This document shows, piece by piece, positions 27,098 to 34,972 of a stretch of DNA of 64,000 nt (its first letter is position 1; the number at the start of each line of letters is the position of its first letter). A program made the translations under genes and the position numbers. The notes beneath the pieces were generated by a model. The model worked only from the letters and a program-made list of their open reading frames with translations, had not been told where the DNA came from and searched no databases. The stretch is taken from contig SVEK01000002.1 of the NCBI GenBank assembly GCA_015057405.1, forward strand, positions 1 to 64,000. Reading direction: 5' to 3'. The stretch is from Lachnospiraceae bacterium (lineage in GTDB: Bacteria > Bacillota > Clostridia > Lachnospirales > Lachnospiraceae).

Positions 27098-27721
27098 ATG
27101 TCTAATAAAAGAATTAAAGTTATATGCATTGTAGGAATAGTTGTCTGTGTTATTTTGATATTGGTACTGCTAATTTTCTCAACAGTTTTTTTTGAAAAGG
27201 AACGTGCTGAAAATAATAAATCGGTAAATGTACGGCAAACAGTTGAACCGACAGAACAAGTTGACAATGAAATAATTAAACAAGATACCATTTTGACTCT
27301 TCAAAAGTTACATTTAAATGATGAATTAGGTGAAAACCTTGTTGAGGAACGTATTTTAGTACCTGCTGAATTTATTGCTATGGATTATTTTGAATTGAAA
27401 GAATATGTAGATGAATACATGCAAGATATTCCTATAGATGAGAGCCTTGAAGGACTGGTTTCTTATGATGTAATATCATTTGACAGCAAAGAAGTTGTTA
27501 TGCGAAAAACTTACAGCAATAATATGGCAGAAGATAAATATTATATATGTGACAAAGATAATGAAGTTGTTGTATATTATAATGATATGAATACAGTATA
27601 CGAATATACCGGAATAGAACTTGACAGTCTTAGTAATGATGAACAAATTAGGATTAGACTTGGTTTTTACGTACCTGATGAGGCGAGTTTGTATGCGTTG
27701 TTAGAAGGATATTCAAGCTGA
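27098..27721 (+). CDS. Membrane-anchored protein, possibly BofC-like
   Basis: A 207-residue protein with an N-terminal membrane helix (about 7-30) and an extracytoplasmic remainder. The C-terminal stretch, YYICDKDNEVVVYY through LYALLEGYSS, recalls the BofC C-terminal domain of forespore intercompartment signalling proteins, but this is a remembered resemblance only. AGGAG lies 8 bases before ATG 27098. It is 22 bases before the next gene and may be co-transcribed with it. Confidence 0.5.
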   Translation: MSNKRIKVICIVGIVVCVILILVLLIFSTVFFEKERAENNKSVNVRQTVEPTEQVDNEIIKQDTILTLQKLHLNDELGENLVEERILVPAEFIAMDYFELKEYVDEYMQDIPIDESLEGLVSYDVISFDSKEVVMRKTYSNNMAEDKYYICDKDNEVVVYYNDMNTVYEYTGIELDSLSNDEQIRIRLGFYVPDEASLYALLEGYSS

Positions 27722-27743
27722 TTAACTCTTAGGGAGGCTTCTA

Positions 27744-28982
27744 ATGTCAAAAGAACATGTGATTATTATAGGTGCAGGGCCGGCAGGAATGATATCTGCA
27801 ATGAAATGTGCCGAGAACTCTACTTTCGAAAAAAAGATTACTATTTTAGAACACAAATCAAAACCCGCGGCAAAACTTTTAGCTACAGGTAACGGCAGGT
27901 GTAATTTTTCAAATGATGTATTAGATGAAGAAAGTTATCGTGGGAATAACCCTTCATTTGCATATGAAATAGTTAATCGTATAACTACAAAAGAAATTTT
28001 AGATTTTATGGAAACTATTGGAATTATTTCATGTGATATTAATGGGTATTATTATCCGCGTTCTATGCAGGCTTCAACTGTTGCAGATTGTCTTTTAAGC
28101 AGACTTAATGCTTTGGGTGTTGTTATACATTGTGATACCCATGTTATTGCGATTAAAAAAGAAGACAAAGGTTACATAGTAAAAACTGATTCTAATAATT
28201 ATTATGCTGATAAAGTTATTGTTGCTGCCGGAGGTAAAAGTTATAATAAACTCGGATCTGACGGAAGCGGATTTGAAATATTAAAAGAATTAGGTCACAG
28301 TATAATTAAACCTTTACCGGGATTAATAAGTCTTATAGCAAAAGGAATTGATTTTAAATTATGTCAGGGTGTAAGAGCAAAAGGTACTGTAAGTTTATTG
28401 GCGGATAACGAATTAATAACATCAGCTTTTGGTGAAATACAGTATACTGATTACGGAATATCTGGTATTCCTGTATTTCAAGTTAGCAGATATGCATCTA
28501 AAGCACTTGATAATAAAAAGAAAGTAACAGCTATTATAGACAGTTTGCCGGAATATAATTATAATGAGTTATTGGAATTGCTAAAAAGTATCGGTAATGA
28601 TAACCCGCATAAAAAGATTGTTGAATTACTCAATGGTTTTATACCTCTAAAACTTTCTTTGACAATATTAAAAAATTGCGGAGTTGATTCAAATACAAAA
28701 GTAAATAAACTCGAATCAGCAGATTATATGAATATATGCAGCGGATTAAAAAAACAATCATTAATTATTACAAGCAGTTCAGGATTTGATAAAGCTCAAG
28801 TTACTGCCGGAGGAGTTTCCACTAATGAAGTTAATCCGAACACAATGGAATCCGTATTGCATAAGGGTTTGTATGTTGTAGGAGAATTACTTGATATTGA
28901 CGGTAACTGTGGAGGGTATAATATTCATTTTGCAATTGCCACAGGTATGATTGCCGGAATGTCTGCTTCTGAAGAAAGATAA
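27744..28982 (+). CDS. HI0933-type flavoprotein (NAD(P)/FAD-dependent oxidoreductase)
   Basis: 412-residue member of the HI0933/YhiN flavoprotein family. The N-terminal dinucleotide fold GAGPAGMISA, then ATGNGRCNFSND, VVAAGGKSYNKLGSDGSG and a C-terminal FAD-binding GGVSTNEVNP with GYNIHFAIATG are typical. The family binds FAD and its substrate is unknown. It has AGGGAGG before the ATG. A second, unrelated flavoprotein follows. Confidence 0.87.
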   Translation: MSKEHVIIIGAGPAGMISAMKCAENSTFEKKITILEHKSKPAAKLLATGNGRCNFSNDVLDEESYRGNNPSFAYEIVNRITTKEILDFMETIGIISCDINGYYYPRSMQASTVADCLLSRLNALGVVIHCDTHVIAIKKEDKGYIVKTDSNNYYADKVIVAAGGKSYNKLGSDGSGFEILKELGHSIIKPLPGLISLIAKGIDFKLCQGVRAKGTVSLLADNELITSAFGEIQYTDYGISGIPVFQVSRYASKALDNKKKVTAIIDSLPEYNYNELLELLKSIGNDNPHKKIVELLNGFIPLKLSLTILKNCGVDSNTKVNKLESADYMNICSGLKKQSLIITSSSGFDKAQVTAGGVSTNEVNPNTMESVLHKGLYVVGELLDIDGNCGGYNIHFAIATGMIAGMSASEER

Positions 28983-29071
28983 CATAGATTATGGGTCCAA
29001 TAATTAAATAATATTGTGATATTTCAGATATAATATATTAGTTTTTAATTAACATAACAGAAAGGTGTATT

Positions 29072-30739
29072 ATGTACAGAATAAGTCAGTTTAAAATATA
29101 TATAGATGAATTAACTATTCCAAATTCATCCGGACGGGCTAATAACGAAGAATATAAGTTTTTATATAGAGGAATAAGTTCACTTTTTGGAGTTCGTTCA
29201 TCTAATATTAAAGAATTAATTATCAAACGTAAATCGATAGATGCCAGAAAAGGAAAAAGAGCGGCATATATATATACTTTTGATGTAGATATAGAAGGTT
29301 ATGACATTAATCTTAGTAAGCTAAATAAAGTTATACGAAAAAGAAATATGACAGTAAATTTGCTTACAAAACCGGATAAATGTTTTGAGCCTATTATTGA
29401 TGGTTTTATTAGTTCCGGTACTAATATTAATTCTCCTGTTATAGTCGGAGCAGGACCGGCAGGTTTATTTTGTGGATATGTATTAGCTTTAAACGGTCTT
29501 AAACCAATCATTATAGAGCAGGGAAGCAGAATAGAAGAACGAATAAAAACAGTTAATTCTTTTTGGAATAACGAAACTAAACTTAATCCTTATTGTAATG
29601 TTTCATTTGGAGAGGGTGGTGCCGGTACCTTTTCGGATGGAAAACTCAATACCTCTGTTAAAGATTCGTTCGGAAGGATAGAATTTGTTAAAAATGTTTT
29701 TATACAACATGGTGCTCCCAAAGAGATTGGTTATCTTGCAAAACCCCATATTGGAACTGATGAATTGAGAAATGTTATTATTAATTTGAGAAATAGTATT
29801 ATTTCTCTTGGAGGAACGGTTTTATTTGATACGTGTATGACAAATGTAAATATACAAGATGGCAAAGTTAACAGTATTGATGTGCTTAATACAATTGATG
29901 ATTCTAAGAATAATATTCAATGCGACAATCTTGTTCTTGCCATTGGACATAGTGCACGTAATACATATTGTATGCTTAAAGACAAGGTTCATATGGAGCA
30001 AAAAGATTTTGCAATTGGATTACGAGTAGAGCATCCGCAGGATTTTATTGGTTTAACGCAATACGGCGAGCTATATAATATGCTTCCGTCTGCAGATTAT
30101 AAACTACGTTATCATGCATCAAATGACAGAGCTGTATATTCATTTTGCATGTGTCCGGGCGGTCATGTGGTTAATGCGTCCAGCGAAGCAGAGGGAAGTG
30201 TAACTAACGGAATGAGTGACCATAACCGTAATTCGGGATTTGCTAATAGTGCTATAGTTGTTAATGTAACCCAAGATGATTTTGAAGGAGACGATGTATT
30301 AGCAGGAATGGAGTTTCAAAAAAAATGGGAACAAAAAGCATATGAAATTGCAAATGGAATGATACCGGTATCAACATTCGGCAGTTTCAGACAATCCGTT
30401 GTTGATGCTGATGTAGTTAATACATCTAATGCAAAAGGTAAGTGCATGAATGCTAATCTTAGAGAAGCACTTCCTGATTATGTGTCTGATGCAATAGAAG
30501 AAGCAATGATACATTTTGACAGCAAGTTAAAAGGATACGGAGCGGACAATGTTGTTTTATATGGTGTTGAAACCAGAACATCAGCCCCTGTTCGTATTGT
30601 AAGAGACGAAAACGGACAGGCAGATATTAAAGGAATATATCCATGTGGTGAAGGTGCGGGATATGCCGGTGGAATCATGTCAGCAGCCGTTGACGGAATA
30701 AAAATTGCACATAAGATTGTTAATGCTTTAACTTTGTGA
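29072..30739 (+). CDS. FAD-dependent dehydrogenase (COG2509 family)
   Basis: 555-residue cytoplasmic flavoprotein of the uncharacterised COG2509 group, widespread in anaerobes. An N-terminal small domain (about 1-115) is followed by the FAD fold VGAGPAGLFCGY, FGEGGAGTFSDGKLNT, LAIGHSARNTY and the C-terminal GEGAGYAGGIMSAAVDG. The reaction is unknown. AAAGG precedes ATG 29072. It lies next to the HI0933-type gene in the same direction. Confidence 0.85.
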   Translation: MYRISQFKIYIDELTIPNSSGRANNEEYKFLYRGISSLFGVRSSNIKELIIKRKSIDARKGKRAAYIYTFDVDIEGYDINLSKLNKVIRKRNMTVNLLTKPDKCFEPIIDGFISSGTNINSPVIVGAGPAGLFCGYVLALNGLKPIIIEQGSRIEERIKTVNSFWNNETKLNPYCNVSFGEGGAGTFSDGKLNTSVKDSFGRIEFVKNVFIQHGAPKEIGYLAKPHIGTDELRNVIINLRNSIISLGGTVLFDTCMTNVNIQDGKVNSIDVLNTIDDSKNNIQCDNLVLAIGHSARNTYCMLKDKVHMEQKDFAIGLRVEHPQDFIGLTQYGELYNMLPSADYKLRYHASNDRAVYSFCMCPGGHVVNASSEAEGSVTNGMSDHNRNSGFANSAIVVNVTQDDFEGDDVLAGMEFQKKWEQKAYEIANGMIPVSTFGSFRQSVVDADVVNTSNAKGKCMNANLREALPDYVSDAIEEAMIHFDSKLKGYGADNVVLYGVETRTSAPVRIVRDENGQADIKGIYPCGEGAGYAGGIMSAAVDGIKIAHKIVNALTL

Positions 30740-30830
30740 TAATATATGAAAATGTGACATATTATAAATGATTCAAAATGAACTATATGTTATATATAAA
30801 AAGTAATAAACCGGAAAAGGAATGTACATA

Positions 30831-31634
30831 ATGGATACTAATATCAGAGAGAAATTAACTACAAAAAAAAGAATTGTTGTAAAGATTGGTACTACTACAA
30901 TCACGCATAATGATACAGGTGAACTTGATTTGATGAAGTTAGAAAAGCTTGTAAGAGTATTAACGAATATACGCAATCAGGGAAAAGAAGTAGTTGTTGT
31001 TTCTTCAGGAGCTATTGCTGTAGGACGTCAGGCTCTGGGACTTGGCTATAAGCCAAAAGAAAAATCAGTTAAGCAGGCATGTGCCGCAATCGGACAGGCA
31101 AGACTTATGATGGTTTATCAAAGACTATTTTCCGAGTACAATCAAATGACGGCTCAGGTTCTGATGACAAAATACACTATTGAAAATGAAGAAAGCAGGG
31201 CTAATGCAAAAGCAACATTTACGGAATTGTTAAATATGGGGGTAATTCCGATTGTTAATGAGAATGATACTGTTGCAACGGACGAGCTTGACTTTGGTGA
31301 CAATGATACTCTTTCAGCTTTAGTTGCAGCACTAATTAAGGCTGATTTGTTGATACTCTTATCAGACATAGACGGATTATATACTGATGATCCTCATTCT
31401 AATCCGAATGCTGAATTTATTGATTATGTTGATAAAATTGACAGCGATTTAAAAAGCATGGCTAAAGGTCCAAGTACAATATCAGGTACCGGTGGCATGG
31501 AAAGTAAGATATCAGCGGCACGTATTTCTGCAAAAGCAGGAGCTGATATGGTTATTGCAAACGGAAAAGATGTTTATATTTTAGATGACATTATTAACGG
31601 TGTTAATGTTGGTACATTTTTTGACCTTACATGA
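30831..31634 (+). CDS. proB: Glutamate 5-kinase
   Basis: First step of proline synthesis, phosphorylating glutamate. It carries only the amino-acid-kinase domain (267 residues); the C-terminal PUA domain of the E. coli enzyme is absent, a common shortening in Firmicutes. KIGTTTI, VVVSSGAIAVG, ENDTVATDEL and GTGGMESKI are visible. ATG 30831 follows AAGGA by 9 bases; ATG 30822 in frame is too close to it. proA is 1.1 kb downstream, separated by two genes. Confidence 0.93.
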   Translation: MDTNIREKLTTKKRIVVKIGTTTITHNDTGELDLMKLEKLVRVLTNIRNQGKEVVVVSSGAIAVGRQALGLGYKPKEKSVKQACAAIGQARLMMVYQRLFSEYNQMTAQVLMTKYTIENEESRANAKATFTELLNMGVIPIVNENDTVATDELDFGDNDTLSALVAALIKADLLILLSDIDGLYTDDPHSNPNAEFIDYVDKIDSDLKSMAKGPSTISGTGGMESKISAARISAKAGADMVIANGKDVYILDDIINGVNVGTFFDLT

Positions 31635-31640
31635 TTTTTA

Positions 31641-31745
31641 ACTTGTTACGTTATATTTGTATGGGATATTTTATTGTTTGGCAGATTACATTTGTATGAT
31701 ATGTTTTATGTGTTTGACAGATTATGTATGTGGATATATTTTGTA
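31641..31745 (+). repeat. Degenerate tandem repeat, about three units of 34-36 bp
   Basis: In the 172-bp gap after proB three successive stretches look alike: one starting near 31641, one near 31676 (TTTGGCAGATTACATTTGTA) and one near 31713 (TTTGACAGATTATGTATG). Each then continues into a G/T/A-rich tail. The second and third units share TTTGRCAGATTA exactly. Confidence 0.45.
31714..31742 (+). promoter_or_regulatory. Possible promoter of the DUF896-proA segment
   Basis: TTGACA (31714-31719), 17 bases, TATTTT (31737-31742). The -35 is perfect, the -10 is weak, and the -35 lies within the third unit of the degenerate repeat. Confidence 0.45.
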
Positions 31746-31806
31746 AAATATATGATGGAATGCTGAAATGTTTAATAGTATACACTAATTAGAGAGGACG
31801 AATTTT

Positions 31807-32016
31807 ATGGATGATAAAGATATTGCAAGAATAAACGAGTTATATCATAAATCAAAAACAGAAGGGCTTACCGAAGAAGAAAAGTCTGAACAGGCAAAGC
31901 TTAGAAAGGATTATATTGAAAGTGTAAGACGTAATATGAGAAGTACACTTGACAATGTTTCTATTGTTAATCCTGATGGAAGCGTAATGCCTTTAAAATC
32001 GGTTCGAAAAAAATAA
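31807..32016 (+). CDS. DUF896 (YnzC-like) small protein
   Basis: A 69-residue, highly charged protein of the DUF896 family: INELYHKSKTEGLTEEEKSEQ followed by RKDYIESVRRNMRSTL. The family forms a small two-helix fold; its biological role is unsettled (Bacillus YnzC and YneA-region YnzC are relatives). It stops one base before the ATG of the cyclo-ligase gene, so translation is coupled. GAGAGGA stands upstream. Confidence 0.88.
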   Translation: MDDKDIARINELYHKSKTEGLTEEEKSEQAKLRKDYIESVRRNMRSTLDNVSIVNPDGSVMPLKSVRKK

Positions 32017-32017
32017 T

Positions 32018-32641
32018 ATGAATGTAACAAAACAGGAAGCAAGAAATATTATGAAACAAAAAAGAAATTTGCTGAGTAGTGATATGATTACCGAATTAAC
32101 TGACAGTATAATTTCTAATATATTTACCAATGTGTTTGATAAGGATATAGCTGATACAAGTAGTGATTTGTTATATAATATTTTGTTATTTGCCGCATAT
32201 AACAAAGAACCTGACACGTATTCTTTATTTAATGCTTTAAAATTATCTTTGAATAATATTAATATATATTTTCCGAAAGTGTCAGATGATAAACGTAACA
32301 TGGAATTTTTTAAAACTGACAATATCAACGAACTTCGGCCCGGATATATGAATATACCCGAACCGGAATTTAATAACGAAAAAGTCTATTATCAAAGTGA
32401 AAATGATAGTTTGACATGCAAAAATATAATATTTCTTCCCGGACTTGCGTTTGACAAAATGGGACACAGGGTCGGATATGGTGGCGGATTTTATGATAAA
32501 TATTTGCAAAAACATCATAATATGATTAAGATTGCATTATGTTATGATTTTCAGGTTATTGATAATCAGTATATTGAAACAGAAGAATATGATATTTGTG
32601 TTAATTATATTGTGACAGACAAGCGTTTTATAGAGATTTGA
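32018..32641 (+). CDS. 5-formyltetrahydrofolate cyclo-ligase
   Basis: Converts 5-formyl-THF to 5,10-methenyl-THF with ATP, recycling the folate store. The 207 residues show an N-terminal basic ATP segment (KQEARNIMKQKRNLLS) and the active-site loop LPGLAFDKMGHRVGYGGGFYD. It starts right after the DUF896 stop. It lies between proB and proA without a metabolic link to proline. Confidence 0.92.
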   Translation: MNVTKQEARNIMKQKRNLLSSDMITELTDSIISNIFTNVFDKDIADTSSDLLYNILLFAAYNKEPDTYSLFNALKLSLNNINIYFPKVSDDKRNMEFFKTDNINELRPGYMNIPEPEFNNEKVYYQSENDSLTCKNIIFLPGLAFDKMGHRVGYGGGFYDKYLQKHHNMIKIALCYDFQVIDNQYIETEEYDICVNYIVTDKRFIEI

Positions 32642-32729
32642 AAGAAATTTTGAAAATAAAACTCAAACTTACTTCATACCATATTTATTGATATGAATTG
32701 TTAATATTGATTACTAAGGAGGATTAATT

Positions 32730-33980
32730 ATGGATTTGAATTTATTGGGAGCAAATGCAAAACAAGCCGCAAGATTACTTAATAAACTAGGTGTTTCTGA
32801 TAAGAATAAAGGTCTTGTTGCTGTAGCAGATGCGTTAAAGGATACCAATAATATCAGAAGAATTATTGAAGCAAACTGTATCGATATTAAGAATGCTGTG
32901 AATAACAATATGAAAGATTCGCTTATTGACAGACTTAGTCTTAACGAAAGCAGAATTATAGCAATGGCGGATGGTATTATGGAAATTGTTGCACTTGAAG
33001 ATCCTGTAGGAGAAGTGACATCAATGAAAGTACGTCCAAACGGACTTAATATAGGTTGCAAAAGAGTACCTCTTGGTGTCGTTGGTATAATATATGAATC
33101 ACGACCAAATGTAACTGCGGATGCATTCGGATTATGTTTTAAAACAGGAAATGCAGTAATATTACGTGGTGGTAGTGATGCAATTAATTCTAATACAATT
33201 ATTGTTAATATTATCAGAGAAGCATTAAAAAGTGTTGATTTACCGGAGGATTCAGTTTTACTTATTACTGATACAAGCAGAGAAGTTGCTGCTGAGTTTA
33301 TGCGCCTTAATCGTTATGTAGATGTATTGATACCAAGAGGCGGAGCAGGTCTTATTAAAAAAGTTGTTGAGACTGCAACAATTCCGGTTATAGAAACAGG
33401 AACGGGAAATTGTCATATTTATGTTGATGCAGAGGCAGATATTGATATGGCTGCAGATATAGTTTATAATGCCAAGACACAGCGATTGGGTGTTTGTAAC
33501 ACATGCGAATCTTTACTTATCCATAAAGATATACTGTCAAGTGCATTGCCTGTCATTGCAGACAGACTCAGACAAAAAAATATCGAACTTCGTGGTGATG
33601 ATGCAGTATTTGCTTTGCTTGATAATATTGTTTCGGCAACAGAAGAGGACTGGGGTACAGAATACCTTGATGCTATTATTTCAATAAAAACGGTTAACGA
33701 TATTGATGAAGCTATAGATCACATTAATACATACAATACCGGTCATTCAGAAGCAATCGTAACTAAAAATTATGACAACGCAATGAAGTTTTTGAATGAA
33801 GTTGATGCCGCGGCAGTTTATGTTAATGCATCTACAAGATTTACAGACGGTAATGAATTTGGATTCGGTGCTGAGATTGGAATAAGTACACAAAAGTTAC
33901 ATGCAAGAGGACCAATGGGTCTTAATGCACTTACCACTACCAAATATATAATTTTTGGTAACGGTCAAATCAGACCATAG
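32730..33980 (+). CDS. proA: Gamma-glutamyl phosphate reductase
   Basis: Second step of proline synthesis, NADPH-dependent reduction of glutamyl phosphate. It has 416 residues, the normal length. Aldehyde-dehydrogenase fold with [33 protein letters not shown] and the catalytic Cys in [14 protein letters not shown], and a C-terminal [25 protein letters not shown] precedes the ATG. It is 88 bases after the cyclo-ligase. Confidence 0.95.
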   Translation: MDLNLLGANAKQAARLLNKLGVSDKNKGLVAVADALKDTNNIRRIIEANCIDIKNAVNNNMKDSLIDRLSLNESRIIAMADGIMEIVALEDPVGEVTSMKVRPNGLNIGCKRVPLGVVGIIYESRPNVTADAFGLCFKTGNAVILRGGSDAINSNTIIVNIIREALKSVDLPEDSVLLITDTSREVAAEFMRLNRYVDVLIPRGGAGLIKKVVETATIPVIETGTGNCHIYVDAEADIDMAADIVYNAKTQRLGVCNTCESLLIHKDILSSALPVIADRLRQKNIELRGDDAVFALLDNIVSATEEDWGTEYLDAIISIKTVNDIDEAIDHINTYNTGHSEAIVTKNYDNAMKFLNEVDAAAVYVNASTRFTDGNEFGFGAEIGISTQKLHARGPMGLNALTTTKYIIFGNGQIRP

Positions 33981-34041
33981 TTGTAATATTTTTCCTTCTG
34001 TCGGAATATAATAAAATATTTCGGCTTATGAAGGAGTTAAT

Positions 34042-34872
34042 ATGAATTATTACAGTTATGATGAACTTATAAATGATATAAAAAGGTTAATTAAAGAATA
34101 CAATGGGCTTCTTGAATCAGAAGTGATTGGTTATTCTGTACTCGGAAGGGCAATTCCAATGCTTCGTGTCGGATGCGGACATATTAATATGTTCATATGT
34201 GCCGGAATTCACGGAAGGGAAAGTATTAATACTGAATTATTAATTAAAATTACAAGGCGTTATTTAAAAAAGTATTGTAATCATGTGTATTTTAGCAAAT
34301 ATTGTTTCAATATAATTCCGTTACTTAATCCGGATGGCTATACTTATGCAATGACACAATCTGATTACTATGAATACAAGCATAATTATAATAACATTGA
34401 TATTAACAGAGATTTTCCATCGGTATTATGGCAAAAAAGTATTGTTACCGGAAAGACCAGTGCCTCACAACCCGAAACAAAAGCATTGATTTCAGCGTTT
34501 AAGAGTCACCCGTCAATTATGTTCGTTGATATTCATTCAAGAGGAAACTGTATATACTATTACAGGAAAACAATGGACTCTGCCTATAACAAAAGACAAT
34601 TGTTAATGGCTCAGATTTTGGCAAAATATACCGGTTACATCTTGCTGGAACCGGATTTTGAAATTGGTGACAACGATACCGGAGGTAATTCAGTTCATTA
34701 TTACTCCGAAAAGTACAAAATGCCGGCTTTCACAATAGAAACATGTGATGATAATCAAGCATTTCCTATCGAGAGAGAAACAGTTAATGAAGTTTATGAT
34801 AAAATGAGCAGATTACCGGAAGCTATGATAAATAGTTTATTTTACTGTAATAAACAATTTGATTTGTTTTGA
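34042..34872 (+). CDS. M14-family zinc carboxypeptidase, intracellular
   Basis: 276-residue metallopeptidase. Zinc ligands H and E are in GIHGRES, the third His in DIHSRG, the substrate-binding NRDFP is present, and the general base Glu is in TIETC. It has no signal peptide, so it probably acts in the cytoplasm on murein peptides (the gamma-D-Glu-diaminopimelate class, as in MpaA or YqgT-like enzymes) after recycling. AAGGAG precedes ATG 34042. Its substrate is inferred. Confidence 0.83.
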   Translation: MNYYSYDELINDIKRLIKEYNGLLESEVIGYSVLGRAIPMLRVGCGHINMFICAGIHGRESINTELLIKITRRYLKKYCNHVYFSKYCFNIIPLLNPDGYTYAMTQSDYYEYKHNYNNIDINRDFPSVLWQKSIVTGKTSASQPETKALISAFKSHPSIMFVDIHSRGNCIYYYRKTMDSAYNKRQLLMAQILAKYTGYILLEPDFEIGDNDTGGNSVHYYSEKYKMPAFTIETCDDNQAFPIERETVNEVYDKMSRLPEAMINSLFYCNKQFDLF

Positions 34873-34910
34873 TTAATCATTTATTATGCTATGTTTAATG
34901 ACTTGATAAT

Positions 34911-34939
34911 TTGACAAATCACATATAAAAATTTATAAT
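34911..34939 (+). promoter_or_regulatory. Sigma-A-type promoter of alaS
   Basis: TTGACA (34911-34916), 17 bases, TATAAT (34934-34939), consensus at both boxes. The leader to ATG 34973 would be only about 27 bases, leaving no room for a T-box. Confidence 0.85.
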
Positions 34940-34972
34940 CAAAAAACAATTACAATATGAGGAGGAATTACA

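Noticed and set aside
32714-33061. Minus-strand frames inside proA, dnaG and alaS
   Set aside because: All lie opposite conserved coding sequence and lack ribosome sites.
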